64,000 nucleotides of DNA, taken from contig CM037878.1 in assembly GCA_021292165.1 (NCBI GenBank), positions 13,078,471-13,142,470 on the forward strand. The letters run 5' to 3'. The notes beneath the pieces were generated by a model. The model did no database searches and was not told the DNA's origin. It worked only from the letters and a program-made list of their open reading frames with translations. The translations under genes and the position numbers were made by a program. Source of the stretch: Shinisaurus crocodilurus (Eukaryota > Chordata > Lepidosauria > Squamata > Shinisauridae). Positions 1 to 10,249 of the stretch are shown piece after piece (the first letter of the stretch is position 1; the number at the start of each line of letters is the position of its first letter).

Positions 1-100
1 CTCGATGGTGTTGGCCTGCAACTCCCATCAGCCCTAACCAGCATAGCCATTGGTGAGGGCTGGTGGGAGTTGCAGTCCAACAAGATCTGGAGTCCCGCAC
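1..100. mobile_element. Palindromic MITE type B, fragment
   Basis: Left arm (CTGCAACTCCCATCAG) and right arm (GGGAGTTGCAGTCCAAC) of the foldback repeat that recurs throughout the window. The left terminus lies outside the window. It sits in an EIF4G1 intron. No function is suggested. Confidence 0.7.
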
Positions 101-411
101 GTTCTCTGTCCCTGGTGTAAAGGAAATGGCCGTCACTGCACCAACTGAGATGGCGAGAGGTGGGGTGCTCCCAGCGACTGGTGGCTCCAGTGGTGGGTCA
201 TTTGGGGAAGCTTGACAGACCTGCTGTGGGCCAGCGGTTGAGGAAAGGGACCCGTGGCAATAGCAGAATTCCTCTTGGAGCCTCCTCTTCTCCGGGATTT
301 GGGCAGGGCAGCGGACAGGGGATCAGAAAGTTGCGAACCGGCTCTTTGGAGCTGTGATCCGTACAGTCCGTTGAGCAGCATTGTGCCCCTCCCTTTCCCC
401 CTCTGCCGCAG

Positions 412-552
412 TTGAGAATCCGTACCGGATGGACAGTCCCGTGATAAAGAGCCGAGCCAAGCTGCTACAGAAATACCTGAGCGACGAAGATAAGGAGCTG
501 CAGGCCCTGTACGCTTTACAGGCCCTCGTGGTGAAGCTGGACCAGCCGGCAA
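412..552 (+). CDS. EIF4G1: EIF4G1 penultimate coding exon (W2/HEAT-3 domain)
   Basis: Encodes part of the C-terminal W2 (HEAT-3) domain of eukaryotic translation initiation factor 4 gamma 1, the cytoplasmic scaffold joining the cap-binding protein eIF4E, the helicase eIF4A and eIF3. In this family the C-terminal domain also docks the MNK kinases that phosphorylate eIF4E. The exon follows a pyrimidine-rich tract and an AG at 410-411 and ends at a consensus GTAAGT donor (553-558). It starts two bases into a codon and ends one base into the next. Its translation contains [20 protein letters not shown] followed by [14 protein letters not shown], which I recognise from eIF4G proteins. Joined to the exon at 2488 it reads on in frame as [16 protein letters not shown]. 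That segment favours EIF4G1 over the paralogue EIF4G3, which has a different residue pattern there. Upstream exons lie outside the window. Confidence 0.93.
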
Positions 553-1593
553 GTAAGTGTCCTGTCCAGGAAAGTGGCCCACAGCCCTGACAGGTGCAGG
601 AGCTCCATTATGACCTAGTTGCAGAGGCCTGATTGGGTGTGTGTGTACTGGGGAAGCCCAGTTGGGCAGATCTGAGTTCGATTCCTAACACCCAGATGGG
701 TGAGGTGGATTGGAAGGGGCTGCCTGTAATGCACTGAGGGCAGGGGAGATTAGCCAGTCACGAAGAGCAGCCCAGAGGAGCTCTGCGAGAGCTTGTGTAC
801 ACTGCCCTGTTGTCAGCATACTTGCCTCCCCGCTTGTGGATACCGAATTCTGAATCGTAAAGATTTGCCCCTGGAGAAAATGAAGCTGCCAATGTTGTAA
901 TGCCTTTATGGTGTGTGGCCTCACCTGTAAAACAGCAGTCTCCTCCAAACTGGTGCTCTCCAGATGTGTTGGACTGCAACTCCCATCATTCCCCTACCCA
1001 CTTGTTCCTTGTGACTGGAAGCTGCCGGATATTATCAAGGCTTAAAAGTCATACTTCAGAGACCGGTTTCCCCCAAGAATGGACTTCTAAAAACTTTGCC
1101 GACTAATTATTCAGTATCTAATACTGAATAATCTAGATAATTTAATTAGATAAGTAATTAATCTAGATAATTTAATTTGATGGACATATTTGATATGGTT
1201 ACAGTAATAGATTTTTCCTCTGAAGAGATTAAAGAATTCCCTTATGAAGGTGTTTCAGATGTTCTGAACAAACACTCAGAAAATCCCCTGTAGCTGTTAC
1301 TTCCCGTTACCTTGGGGCAGGAGGAGGTGGCAACAGGTGCTCCCAGTCCCTGGTAGAGTAAGTGTTCTTGCCAGGGACCAGGACTACAAATTTCAGAATC
1401 CCCAGTGGGAAATTTGTCCACAAGTCATTTCCACTGGGGGAAAAGGAAATGACGCATGGCGCATCAGTTTCATACTAGGGATTCTGGAACTTCTAGGAGA
1501 GACTTGTTTTTTTCCTCGTGCCTCAGAAAACTGCTCTCAATCGGAGTAAGTAGCTCTGGGGTAGAGAGAACAGTGATTTGAGTAGGTCTAATG

Positions 1594-1941
1594 CAGTGCT
1601 TCTCAATTATTTTCTGTCATGCCCCCCCTAGGAAGAAGAAAACATTTCGCGCCCCCCGCGCGACTGTAAATAGTATCATTTGTCTATAAAATTGTTATAA
1701 GTACACCTCTGCATAACACTGTATCCTTATTGACATATAAGAGAATAAAAAAAGAAAGAAATGTGGATCAATTTACAACAAAGAATAGCTTTATTAACTG
1801 TAGCAGAAAAGATTTAAAGGAGCACAGGATTTAAAGGAACACAATATTAAAAAAAACTTTTAACTGAGGTCAAACGAGCCCCCCTTTACGGAGCCTCGCG
1901 CCCCCCCCTGGGGGCCCCGCCCCACTATTTGAGAAGCACTG
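1594..1941. mobile_element. Non-autonomous hAT-like element, copy 1 (348 bp)
   Basis: The termini are inverted: it opens CAGTGCTTCTCAA and closes TTGAGAAGCACTG. It is flanked by a perfect 8-bp duplication GTCTAATG (1586-1593 and 1942-1949). CAG...CTG ends and 8-bp target duplications are the hallmark of hAT transposons. No open frame is present, so it would need a transposase in trans. A copy about 98% identical lies at 41827-42173, so both are fairly young. Confidence 0.88.
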
Positions 1942-2025
1942 GTCTAATGGGACCTCTTCAGATGTTCAAAGGCAGGAATGACAGAGGAGCATATAGAGCA
2001 CCCTTCCCCAACCTGGTGCTTTCTG

Positions 2026-2312
2026 GACATGGCCGGTGTGAAGGGTAGGCATGGTCGGGCACCTGCCGAGAGCCCACGCCCCAGCAGAGGCCCACTGACA
2101 ACAGCCCTCCTGAAGTTGCTCCTCTCTCCACCATGGCAACCTGCTTCTTCACACCTGCCTCTTGCACTGGCCTGGGCAATGGTGGTGGTGAGGACCCGGG
2201 AGCCGCTGATGCCACTGCCGACTGGTGACGATGGTGTTGAGGAGGTCGGCTCACTCAGGAAAGGGGGCCCATTGAGGGCGTCTTTCGCCAAGGGACCCTC
2301 CAAAACCTGGAG
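2026..2312 (+). mobile_element. hAT-like repeat type I, copy 1
   Basis: Shares long stretches with copies at 10808-11150 (inverted) and 29522-30575: the AAGGGTAGGCATGGT block near the left end, GGTCGGCTCACT in the middle and CTCCAAAACCTGGAGCT at the right end. It may have landed inside a type B element: CTGGACAT before it and CTAGATAT after it could be a decayed 8-bp duplication. It has no credible coding capacity. Confidence 0.6.
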
Positions 2313-2319
2313 CTAGATA

Positions 2320-2394
2320 TGTTGGGACTACAACTCCCAGCATCCCCCAGCCAGCCAGGCTGGCTGGGGGATGCTGGGAGTTGTAGTCCCAACA
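2320..2394. repeat. Perfect 37-bp inverted repeat with 1-bp loop
   Basis: The arms read outward from TGTTGGGACTACAACTCCCA and close as TGGGAGTTGTAGTCCCAACA, complementary over all 37 positions around a single central A. It belongs to the type B foldback family but lacks the outer terminal segments. It ends 93 bp before the last EIF4G1 coding exon, so the pre-mRNA could form a strong hairpin just upstream of the final splice acceptor. Confidence 0.9.
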
Positions 2395-2487
2395 AGTGCA
2401 GAGGGCCAGGAGGTTAGAGGAAAGCTGATCCCGGGGGCCGAGGGGTGTGTGCTTTCCTGCCGTGTGACGCCCGCTCCCTGCTTCCAG

Positions 2488-2642
2488 ATCTTCTCCGAAT
2501 GTTCTTCGATGCCTTGTACGACGAGGACGTGGTCAAGGAGGAAGCCTTCTACAAGTGGGAGTCGAGCAAAGACGCAGCTGAGCAGCAAGGGAAGGGCGTC
2601 GCCCTCAAGTCGGTCACAGCCTTTTACACTTGGTTGCGCTGA
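2488..2642 (+). CDS. EIF4G1: EIF4G1 last coding exon, apparently frameshifted at its end
   Basis: Completes the W2 domain. After CTTCCAG the exon reads (N)[19 protein letters not shown], then [20 protein letters not shown], then [11 protein letters not shown] and a TGA at 2640-2642. In the vertebrate eIF4G family the chain continues after WLR with a short acidic tail of the form EAEEES-x-N. Exactly that tail (EAEDESDNN, then TGA at 2668-2670) is present here, but one base out of frame. The T at 2640 acts as an extra base between the CGC arginine codon and GAAGCTGAAGAC. Either the assembly carries a single-base insertion or this animal has an eIF4G1 nine residues shorter. The acidic-aromatic end of W2 domains takes part in partner binding, so true loss could matter. 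The former is more likely because the out-of-frame tail is so well preserved. Confidence 0.93.
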
Positions 2643-2940
2643 AGCTGAAGACGAATCGGACAACAACTGAGCACCCGCGTGGGGAGGGGGCGGGCTGAGC
2701 CTGCCCGGCCGCTCTGACCCCTCCCCGGAGCCTTGGACTCCTTTGGGGTGGCGATGTGGGGAAGGATACGCAGGACTTTTGAGTACCGCCGTCCACACCT
2801 CCCCCCAGGACTTCTTCTTTTTTTTTCTTTTTCTTCTTCTTTATTTTATTATTTTTTTTGGTTGGGATTTTTTGTTTTTTTGTTTTAACAGCCTGTATTG
2901 GTTTGTGTCTGACGATAATAAATTGATGCTGAAGGAGGTA
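2643..2940 (+). other. EIF4G1: EIF4G1 3' UTR
   Basis: Follows the in-frame stop; the first 28 bases hold the out-of-frame acidic tail. It then contains a C-rich section, a long T-rich tract (2813-2880) and the sequence leading to the AATAAA at 2917. The GT-rich stretch just after 2935 fits a downstream cleavage element, so the main transcript probably ends near 2935-2945. Confidence 0.8.
2917..2922 (+). terminator. EIF4G1: Poly(A) signal AATAAA of EIF4G1
   Basis: Canonical hexamer 275 bp after the in-frame stop, followed within 20-35 bp by GGAGGTAGGTGTTGCTGTGG, which suits the GU-rich downstream element. Best candidate for the principal 3' end. Confidence 0.85.
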
Positions 2941-4135
2941 GGTGTTGCTGTGGGCACTCCGCTCAGCCCCCCAGGCCAAAGCCCTGGGCACCTGGATGAT
3001 TTTAATGAGCGGGGGCCCAACTCTGGCAGGTGCAAAGCACCCGAAACACATGTCTGTGGACGGGGGGTGGGGAGCTTGATGCCTCTGCTCCCCCCCATCT
3101 CCCCCTCCCAGTTATTGCTGAAATATAGAGAGATTATATAAATATATATATAAAATATAAATATAGACTTATTAAATCTTTTGAGAGGATAGGACTTTGC
3201 TGTCCGCAAACTTTGCCCTCCTACTCCCCACACCTGCACCCCGCACCCCACACCCCTTGGATCACTGCCTGGAATTACGCAAAACCTCTTGATGGATGTT
3301 GTTTTTATTTTTCAAGAGAGAGAGAGAGAAAATCACTTCAAACATCCACCTTGCTTGGGAGTTGCTGGGGTGATGCCAGCGGAGGGACAGGGTGGGGGTG
3401 TGTGCGGTTCCGGGTTGTCCCCCCGGACCCCTCCAACCAGTTCTGTGTTGGCTCCTTGAGCCCCCCAGCGTAACCCAGCTGCGCACACTCCCTTCCCTCT
3501 GTGCCTACACTGAGGCCACGGTTGTGTGATCTGCTTCATCTTTGCTGGATGGGTCAAGGAGCTGCGCTTGTAATTAAAAAGAGGGGGGGGGGAACAGAAA
3601 CAAAAATGAAATGAGGATTCAATTACCGATCACATGAATTTGTAAATATTTTTCTTTTTTTTCTTTTTTCTTTATGGAGTATTTAATTGAAGATTCAAAA
3701 GCATCTTTTCACCGTAAACTGGAAATAAAAGAGAACATTGCTAAATAAAGGTGACACGTTGGTACTGTCGCGTCCCTGCCTTATCATGGCAGGCCTGGCA
3801 GGAGGGAACAGGGTTTCTATGCCCGGCTTCTACTGCCTTACCTGTGGACAAAGAGGTTTCCCTAGGCTTAGTCAGTGCCATTGGGGATGTTCTGCCAGGC
3901 CTTTTTTTTTTTTTTTTTATAAAGCAGAATGCTCTTTTGTGTCCAAATGCAGGGTTTTTGAGCAAGTCTGATGAAATCATGGAGGGAGAGATGAAGTTCT
4001 GGCGGGAGAGGGTGTTGCACGCAACACAAATGAGCCAGCGCTGTGTGATGAATTGCCCACAGGTGTGTCTGACTTGGGGGAGGCATGAAACCAAGGCTTC
4101 TGATAGGGCCCCTCCCATTTCCTGCATTTTTAAAA
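2941..4135. other. EIF4G1 downstream flank, no gene seen
   Basis: Contains an AT-rich run with TATATA steps (3125-3165), a short GA repeat (3314-3330), a G run near 3582 and T runs at 3650-3675 and 3901-3920. I recognise no exon or named repeat. Confidence 0.6.
3724..3748 (+). terminator. Possible distal poly(A) signals
   Basis: Two AATAAA hexamers 19 bp apart (3724-3729 and 3743-3748), about 0.8 kb beyond the main signal and followed by a GT-containing stretch. They could give a longer EIF4G1 3' UTR, but no other evidence supports use. Confidence 0.35.
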
Positions 4136-4140
4136 GTTTG

Positions 4141-4268
4141 CAGGGAACCTATCTCAGTGGTAGGGTGCCTGCTTTGCATGCAGAAGGGCACAGGTTCGAC
4201 GCAGGAACTTAGCCTGACGCCCTGGAGAGCCATTGCTTAGACGAGGCTGTGCAGCTCTCGGGACCCAT
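4141..4268 (+). mobile_element. tRNA-Ala-like SINE, 5' part
   Basis: Begins with CTCAGTGGTAGGGTGCCTGC (A-box region), then TTTGCATGCAGAAGG matching an alanine tRNA anticodon arm (UGC), then a B-box-like GGTTCGACGC and CCCTGGAGAGCC from the body. The same SINE recurs at 24245, 43990 and 51465. The tail is missing or too diverged to see. It is not a functional tRNA gene, as the cloverleaf is incomplete. Confidence 0.8.
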
Positions 4269-5261
4269 GATGCACCAGCTGGTTTTATCCTAGGAGTGGA
4301 ATATGGGAATTTATCCTAGTAATAGAATATGGGGATGCGCTGTCCTTTCTCACCAACAATTCTGGCTTTTCTATATAATCCAGAGTTGTCGTGTGCTCAT
4401 ATGCTGACATAGTATGGACTGATATTTTAAATTGCAGCATTTTGCATTTTGCAAGGTGGTTTTTACGGAGGACAGTGTTGGCAGGCAAAGGAGCATGCTG
4501 GGTCTGAGGTGGGTGGAATGAGAGGTGAGGAGTAGGCTTTATGGAATCCTTGAGCTATGGGGGGGAATGAATTAGGAGTGTGCAGAGCACCAGCGGGGTG
4601 GTCTTGCCCATGGTGCCCTTGTAACTGAGCCTTCATTTTCAACACTGATGTCTAGAAACCTTATATTTACATACTGAGACTTCCGAGAAGCCAAATGTTA
4701 CCAAATGAGGCTCAGTGGGATTCTACACGGCATTGTCTCTTGCTGGGCTTCCTCCACTGTGGTTCTCCAGTGCCAGAATGAACAAATAGGTGTTGCTCCC
4801 TGAGGCTTCCATCTTGTCTGTTGGCACTGCCTTTTGGGAGCAGAGTCAAGCTCCTTTGCTTGCTTGCAAATGTATAGTCACTGGGTTTCCAAAACGATGC
4901 TGTTGATTCACCTTTGCCATCAGTGGAGGAGGCTGAATCCAGAGTGCGTTGCTCAAGAGATCTCAGCACCTTGTTACGCTTTCAGTTTTTGATTTCACAT
5001 TAAAAGGCAAATTTCTAGACTTGCTGCCGGTAGGTAGAATTTTAATGTGCATATTAGAATGCCTGCCAAAATCAGGGGCTTTAGTAAGTGCTTCCCTTGT
5101 TCAGGGACTTACTTTTCTTCCAACCACGTGGCTTTTGCTACCTCGGTACAAGGTTTGCCCCTGTTGGGATTGCCGTCTTAAATGTAGAATTAAATACCTG
5201 GCATTCTTTATACTGTAGAACCCTAGAGCAGAACTACACGTGCATGATACAGTAGGATGAG
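4269..5261. other. Unannotated stretch
   Basis: About 1 kb of moderately AT-rich sequence without a repeat or exon that I can name. A short duplication (GGAATATGGGAATTTATCCT / GAATATGGGGATG) occurs near 4298-4336. Confidence 0.4.
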
Positions 5262-5396
5262 GTAGGCAACTGGGTGTCCTCCAGATGTTTTGGGCTACAA
5301 CTCCCATAAACCCCAGCCAATGTGGCCAATGTTGAGGAATTATGGGAGCTGTAGTCCAGCGCATCTGGAGGGCACCAAGTTTCCTACCCATGCAGT
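5262..5396. mobile_element. Palindromic MITE type B
   Basis: Left arm GTCCTCCAGATGTTTTGGGC then CTACAACTCCCATAA; right arm TTATGGGAGCTGTAGTCCAG then CATCTGGAGGGCACC, separated by a short unpaired centre containing GCCAATGTGGCCAATG. The arms are diverged, indicating an old copy. Confidence 0.8.
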
Positions 5397-5562
5397 AGGA
5401 GATGAGAGACAGGTGCTAGAATTCTGGATTGTACCATTTCAGACTACAGGCGGAGGAGTGGAGAGAACTGGGACATGTACAATGAGTATTCCAAGCCGCC
5501 CTGCAGCACCACCACCACATTCCCTGTAGACCCCCACATTCCGTGGTCTGATTGCTTAAGGT

Positions 5563-5672
5563 AGGGGTGGGCAACTTGCGACTGCAGCTCCCATCAGCCT
5601 GGCCAATGGTAAGAGATGATGGGAGTTGTAATCCTAACATCTGGAGTGCTAAAGGTTGCCCACCCCCTGGCT
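5563..5672. mobile_element. Palindromic MITE type B, decayed
   Basis: GTGGGCAACTTGCGACTGCA with CTCCCATCAGCC on the left and GATGATGGGAGTTGTAATCC with TTGCCCACC on the right form the usual foldback. It lies only about 170 bp after another copy. Confidence 0.7.
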
Positions 5673-6059
5673 TAAGGGCTGCGAGGTTCTCTCTCTTTAA
5701 AAGCTCCTTGAATTGTCTGAAGGAAGTTTCTTGGTGACTTGGGAATCCAGGAAACAAAACAAGAAGCAGAAGAGGCCTGATCCACCAGCTGCCTCTTGGT
5801 GGATTAAAACAAAAAAGGTTGTGAGGAACTCTAAAAAGATCTCTCCAAACCGGGTGAACGAGCAATAAAATCGCCAACATGATTCAATGTAAGCAAGTGT
5901 AAAGTGATGCCCAGGATTGAATCTACCTTCACATATATGCACCCTGGTGGCGGCGGGGCTGGCAGTGAACGACCAGGGAAGATCTTGGGCTCGTGGTGAA
6001 TCGCTCACTGGAAACAGCCTAGTATTGGCCACTGTAAAAAAAAAAAAAAAAAAAGGTGT

Positions 6060-6660
6060 ATTCTATGTTGGGGATCATGAGGAAAGGAATTGGAAATAAA
6101 ACTGCAACATCTAGAGAAATTGATGGTGCAACATTGGGAATACTATATATATATATACTTGTCACAGTTTCTGAAAAAGGATATTGTAGAGCTGGGACAG
6201 GTGCAGAAAGAGCATCTAAATCCATTAAGGGGCTGGAGCAACTCCCCTATGAGGAAAGGTTACAACTTTGGGGGCTTTTTAGTTTAGAAAAAAAGGCAAC
6301 GTGAGGAGGCTATGAGAGATCTTTATAAAACACTGCTTGGGGTGGAGAACGAGATCTCATAACACTAGAACCCAGAAAAGCTGGATGCTGTAAGCTTCAG
6401 GACAAAAGGTATCTGGGAATTCACTACCAGGAGATGTAGTGATGGCAGCCAACTTCAGCGTCTTTAAAAGGGATTATTCCAATTCATGGAGGATAAGGCT
6501 CAGTGGCTACTTGTCACAATGACCATATGCTCCAGAATAGAGGTAACATGCCGCTGAATACCAGTTGCGGGGAAACCGCAGGCAAGAGCTATTGCCCTCT
6601 TCTGTTTGTGGGCTTCCCAGAGGCACCTGGGAAAGGATGCTGGAGTTGACATTAGGCCTT
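6060..6660 (+). mobile_element. CR1 LINE, 3' end fragment
   Basis: Recognised from the CR1 3' region: GGATATTGTAGAGCTGGGAC, the CTGGAGCAACTCCCCTATGA block and the GGGAATTCACTACCAGGAGA segment, in the same order as in the other CR1 copies here. A 20-bp A run (6036-6055) just before it and a short TA repeat (6144-6159) have been added. No reverse-transcriptase frame remains. Confidence 0.75.
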
Positions 6661-7550
6661 CGGTCTGACGTGGCAGAGCTCTCCTTATGGTCTATGGGGA
6701 GCAGCAAGAATGGCTCTCCTACCTCTATGCTGTCATCCTTGCCAATTCCATCTTAGATCTCCGACCTAAGGTTGTAAAAAGCATTGCAGGCAACACCTTT
6801 TTGTGTGTGCTAAGAAAATCCACACCCAACCTGGCTTCAGAGTTTTATATATCTTACACCTACAGTCCTGGAGAAGTTCAAGATGCTGCTGGACGGCTCC
6901 CTCCCCGGTTGTGGTCCTCGGCTGCAAATTGTTCCAGCAAATAATATCACCGCATGTCCGTTGTCATTGGCATTTCTCGGCCAAACCCCCTCAAGCACGT
7001 CATCGGGGGTTGACTACACATCCTGGAACAAGGTCATTTATTCTGTCCAGCCTTGGGAGGGAGGTATTTATTAAACACCACATGAAATAAATTTCTCTAG
7101 GCATTTTGTGATAAGTATACAAATAAAACCAACAATCTAGACTAATAACCTTGTCAACACAGCATAAAATACACTAGCACATTACAGGGCCACAAAAATA
7201 CTGAAATATGTGTACTCAGCGTTAAAAATACTGAAAATTGTACATACCAAGAGAGGCTAGTTCCTTGACATGTACACGTTACACAGGTTAAGCAAGTTTT
7301 CATAATTCTGATTTTTGCTTGCTCTGGAGGAAGAGCAAGAAGCAATTCAGGACAGGTCACATGAGACATAAGCCTTCCACTTCTCTGAATTTGCTAGGCC
7401 CTGATACTTTCAAGCATATGTTCATAAGCATAATAAGAACGAGCAACTTGTTTTCACTGTATATGAAAGCTGGGTTCTGTCCTTTCCACCTTTCTCTTTT
7501 CTGCAGTCTTGTGGAACAGTGATGTGTGCACAGCCTAGAGCAGCACTTGT
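6661..7550. other. Unannotated stretch
   Basis: No exon or clear repeat recognised. The stretch 7075-7260 is AT-rich with several AAATA steps and could be LINE-derived, but I cannot assign it. Confidence 0.35.
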
Positions 7551-7555
7551 GCACA

Positions 7556-7795
7556 AATTTATTATATTTATACCCCGCCTTTTTTCCTGCAAGGAACCCA
7601 AGGTGGCATACATAATCCTCCTCCATTTTATCCTCACAACAACCTTGTGATGTAGGTTAGGCTGAGAGTCAGGGACTGGCCAAAGTCACCCAGGGAGCTT
7701 CATGGCTGAGCGGGGACTAGAACCCGGATCTCCCGAGTCCCAGTCCAACACACTCACCACTACGCCACACAGGCTCCATCATACCTGGGTCAGGG
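7556..7795 (-). mobile_element. CORE-SINE (tRNA head, L2-like tail)
   Basis: Read on the - strand it has a tRNA-like head (GTGGCGTAGTGGTGAGTG), a B-box region (GATCCGGGTTCTAGTCCCCG), the CORE-type middle with CACAAGGTTGTTGTGAGGAT, and a 3' end CCCAAGGTGGCA...GGGTATAAATATAATAAA. The middle resembles MIR/CORE-SINEs and the tail resembles L2 LINE ends. Full-length or nearly so. Confidence 0.85.
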
Positions 7796-8639
7796 TGGGG
7801 TCTGCAGTGTGTGTCTTAAATAAAATAACATATGGATACTTGAATTCTCTCATGCTTTCCTCTGTGTATGTCTTTATGCCTGCTGCAGGCGATTGCAGCA
7901 AAAAAATGGTCAAAGCGGTGTGGTGACATTGGGATGCGCCTAGTGAAGCACCTCAGAAATGGTTTCTTATTCTGTGTAAGGATGCAGGTTGCATAGAGTG
8001 TCACCAGAGGGCAGAGAAGGACTGGTTCCTAATGCAACTGACTCCATGTACCTAGAAGTTCTGTTTTGGGACAACCAGTTCCCTTTGGGCTATGGGGATG
8101 ACAGCAACGGGGGTCTGTCTGTTCTATTCTTTTGTTGTTCAGACGACCACCATTGGAGCTCATTTACTTTCCTGCCACTTTGAAGTCTTATCTAGCTCTG
8201 GGAATTCCTTTGTTCCTGATCCTTTTAATATTGGATCCTTCTAATATTTAATATTAATATTTAATATTCTGAGTCTTTGTTTTGTCTGGGTGACCCAAAC
8301 AATGCTACTTCCTCTTAAGAGAAACTTTGCTAGCACTGAGCTGCTAGTTTGGTTGTCTGCCACTAGCAGCCTGTGGGCCAAATGCTGCCAAGTTCTCAGG
8401 TGCCTGAAAAAAAAATAAACTGCCCAACACGTTGTGGGGGGCGGGGGGGGGATCTTTTTCCTTCCTCTGATGTCCCTTCGATGCTGAAATGTTCAAAGGT
8501 ATAAGAAATGGAATGTTATGACAAAATAAGTGTCCTGATGAGTCACTATTATTAACCTAACATGCAGTAAGAAAGGAGGAGATAAAAATGAGATGATGCG
8601 AGGAAATGAACTTACCACTGAAATGATTAATAGTGTAAA
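7796..8639. other. Unannotated stretch
   Basis: No gene recognised. Contains a short tandem of ATTTAATATTAATATT type (8245-8268) and a G run near 8440. Confidence 0.35.
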
Positions 8640-8759
8640 GGTGCAATCTTATGCAAGTTTAGACCGGAAAAAAGCCCTACAACTTTAGCATAGCTGGCTG
8701 GGGCATGCTGGGAATTGTAGGCCTTTCCCCCCCGCCTAAACTTGCATAGGATTGTGCCC
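8640..8759. mobile_element. Palindromic MITE type C
   Basis: Ends GGTGCAATCTTATGCAAG on the left and CTTGCATAGGATTGTGCCC on the right. The inner part carries CTGGCTGGGGCATGCTGGGA and TTGTAGGCCT, the same core as the type A element. The left arm has lost part of the core, so the hairpin is imperfect. A second copy is at 32272. Confidence 0.8.
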
Positions 8760-9067
8760 TAAATTAGGAATATTTCAACCAGAGAATACTTACCGGTGTT
8801 ATACTAGCAACTGGCAAAACAGCAATTCAAATAAAACAGTTGCATCAAATGAGGTTTCTAACTGAACTAAGAGAATACAAAAGTTTTTTTACTCACCTGT
8901 CTGAAATTATCCAGCGTTACCAAAATAGCTGGTTTATCTTTCTTCTAGAGTAGTGACTCTTGCCCAGGTCAAGGACAACTGATTATACTTTGCTGTGGTC
9001 TATCTTTATAGGCTAAAATCATTGCAAATTAGAACATGAAACCATCCCAATCTGCCCCAGAGTATGA

Positions 9068-9293
9068 CTATGTGGGTTGAAAATGCTTCTGAAAATGTCC
9101 TGGAAGCAGGCTGCACATCACAACTTGCTGTCCTTCTCTGGGTTGTTGTTTGTTTGTTTTACAGGGGGTGGGGAAGATGGCCTACCCTAGATTTATCCCC
9201 CCCCCATACAAATACTCCCAGAGAGGGGCAGCAAGTCATGGTGTGCCACCTGCTTCCAGGGCATTTTCAGAAGCATTTTCAACTCACATGGAA
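9068..9293. mobile_element. Foldback element type K
   Basis: Inverted arms of about 63 bp: TGGGTTGAAAATGCTTCTGA with TCCTGGAAGCAGGCTGCAC on the left, and CACCTGCTTCCAGGGCATTT with CAGAAGCATTTTCAACTCAC on the right. They enclose about 90 bp with a CCCCCCCC run. Only one copy is visible in the window. The target duplication is not clear. Confidence 0.75.
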
Positions 9294-9741
9294 GGTGGGT
9301 CACTTTTTATCTGCTTGGAGCAGCTAGAAATTGTGATGGGGGTGGGGAGAAAAGGGGCTGCCTTTGGACCACCTAATAGGTACTGGAACGGATTAAAATT
9401 TAATTAAACTGGGCCGATGTTAAAGGAATTTTTTCCTTTAAAAATTCTGCACGGTAACAGAATAGACTGGTGGATGTGTGCAAAATTGACACAAACTGGT
9501 TCCGTCTGTTCTGTCCATCGTCTCCCTCCCTTCTGTATTGCCAGTTTAAAAATTCTAATATGCCCGAGGCTCATGCCACGGAAGTGTTTGCCTGGAAATA
9601 CATTCAGCTGTATGTTAACCAGGACCCCTCTTTTGCCCCGCCTGTTGAAATGTAATTGTCATAAGTCACAGAGTCACTATTAACCAAGGGACAAGCACAT
9701 TTTAATCATGGGACACCAGGAGTGGTGGTGGTGGCATCTCC

Positions 9742-10028
9742 CAGGGCCGGCCCTACCACGAGGCAGAGTGAGCAGCTGCCTCAGGCAGCAGATGCTGGGG
9801 GTGGCAGGTGGAAGCAGTGAAACATTGCAGGATAGGGCTGTGTCTGGCTGCCCTATGCCCCCTAAGCTCTACTTCTGCCACCAGGCGTAGTGGAAGGAGG
9901 CGCTCCTATCCCCAGTGTTGAATTAAGATTCAGCTGCCAGTCCAGTTGGCTGCTGTCTGTGGAATTTGGGGCAGGGGCGCCGTCTTGTCCCTTCACCTCA
10001 GGCAACAAAATGACTTCGGCCGGCCCTG
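9742..10028. mobile_element. hAT-like element type H, copy 1
   Basis: Termini CAGGGCCGGCCCTA and GGCCGGCCCTG with an 8-bp target duplication GCATCTCC / GCATCTTC (9734-9741, 10029-10036; one mismatch). Inside are the shared blocks GCTGCCTCAGGCAGCAGATG and CACCTCAGGCAACAAAATGA. Related copies lie at 12584, 13418, 13846 and 43120. Confidence 0.82.
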
Positions 10029-10054
10029 GCATCTTCATCGTGTTTTAAAACTCC

Positions 10055-10160
10055 ACGGCTGGGGAACACGTGGCCCTCCAGATGCTACTGAACGTCCATC
10101 CTCTCTCATCACTGGTCAGGCTGGCTGAGGCAGATGGGAACTGGGGGTCCAACAACCACA
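10055..10160. mobile_element. Palindromic MITE type B, decayed
   Basis: GGGGAACACGTGGCCCTCCA with GATGCT on the left; CAGGCTGGCTGAGGCAGATG and GGAACTGGGGGTCCAAC on the right. Arms strongly diverged. Confidence 0.55.
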
Positions 10161-10249
10161 CATTCCCCAGCTCTGTTTTAATTTATTAAGCTCAGCACCA
10201 GGGATGAAATTGGGAGGGGTGGGGGAGAGGCGAAACCACGATGCGCCAG

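Larger units (their letters stand above)
553..2487 (+). other. EIF4G1: Last intron of EIF4G1
   Basis: A phase-1 intron of 1,935 bp from GTAAGT at 553 to CTTCCAG at 2481-2487. It carries at least four repeats: a lone type B arm near 945-1005, a 348-bp hAT-like element at 1594, another hAT-like repeat at 2026, and a perfect palindrome at 2320. An AT-rich stretch at 1108-1190 holds a short inverted repeat (TATTCAGTAT / ATACTGAATA) and two direct copies of a TCTAGATAATTTAATT motif. Nothing coding was seen between 553 and 2487. Confidence 0.9.

Noticed and set aside
4141..4220. Possible tRNA-Ala gene
   Set aside because: The acceptor stem cannot be closed and the same sequence recurs with a SINE body and tail, so it is a retroposon head.
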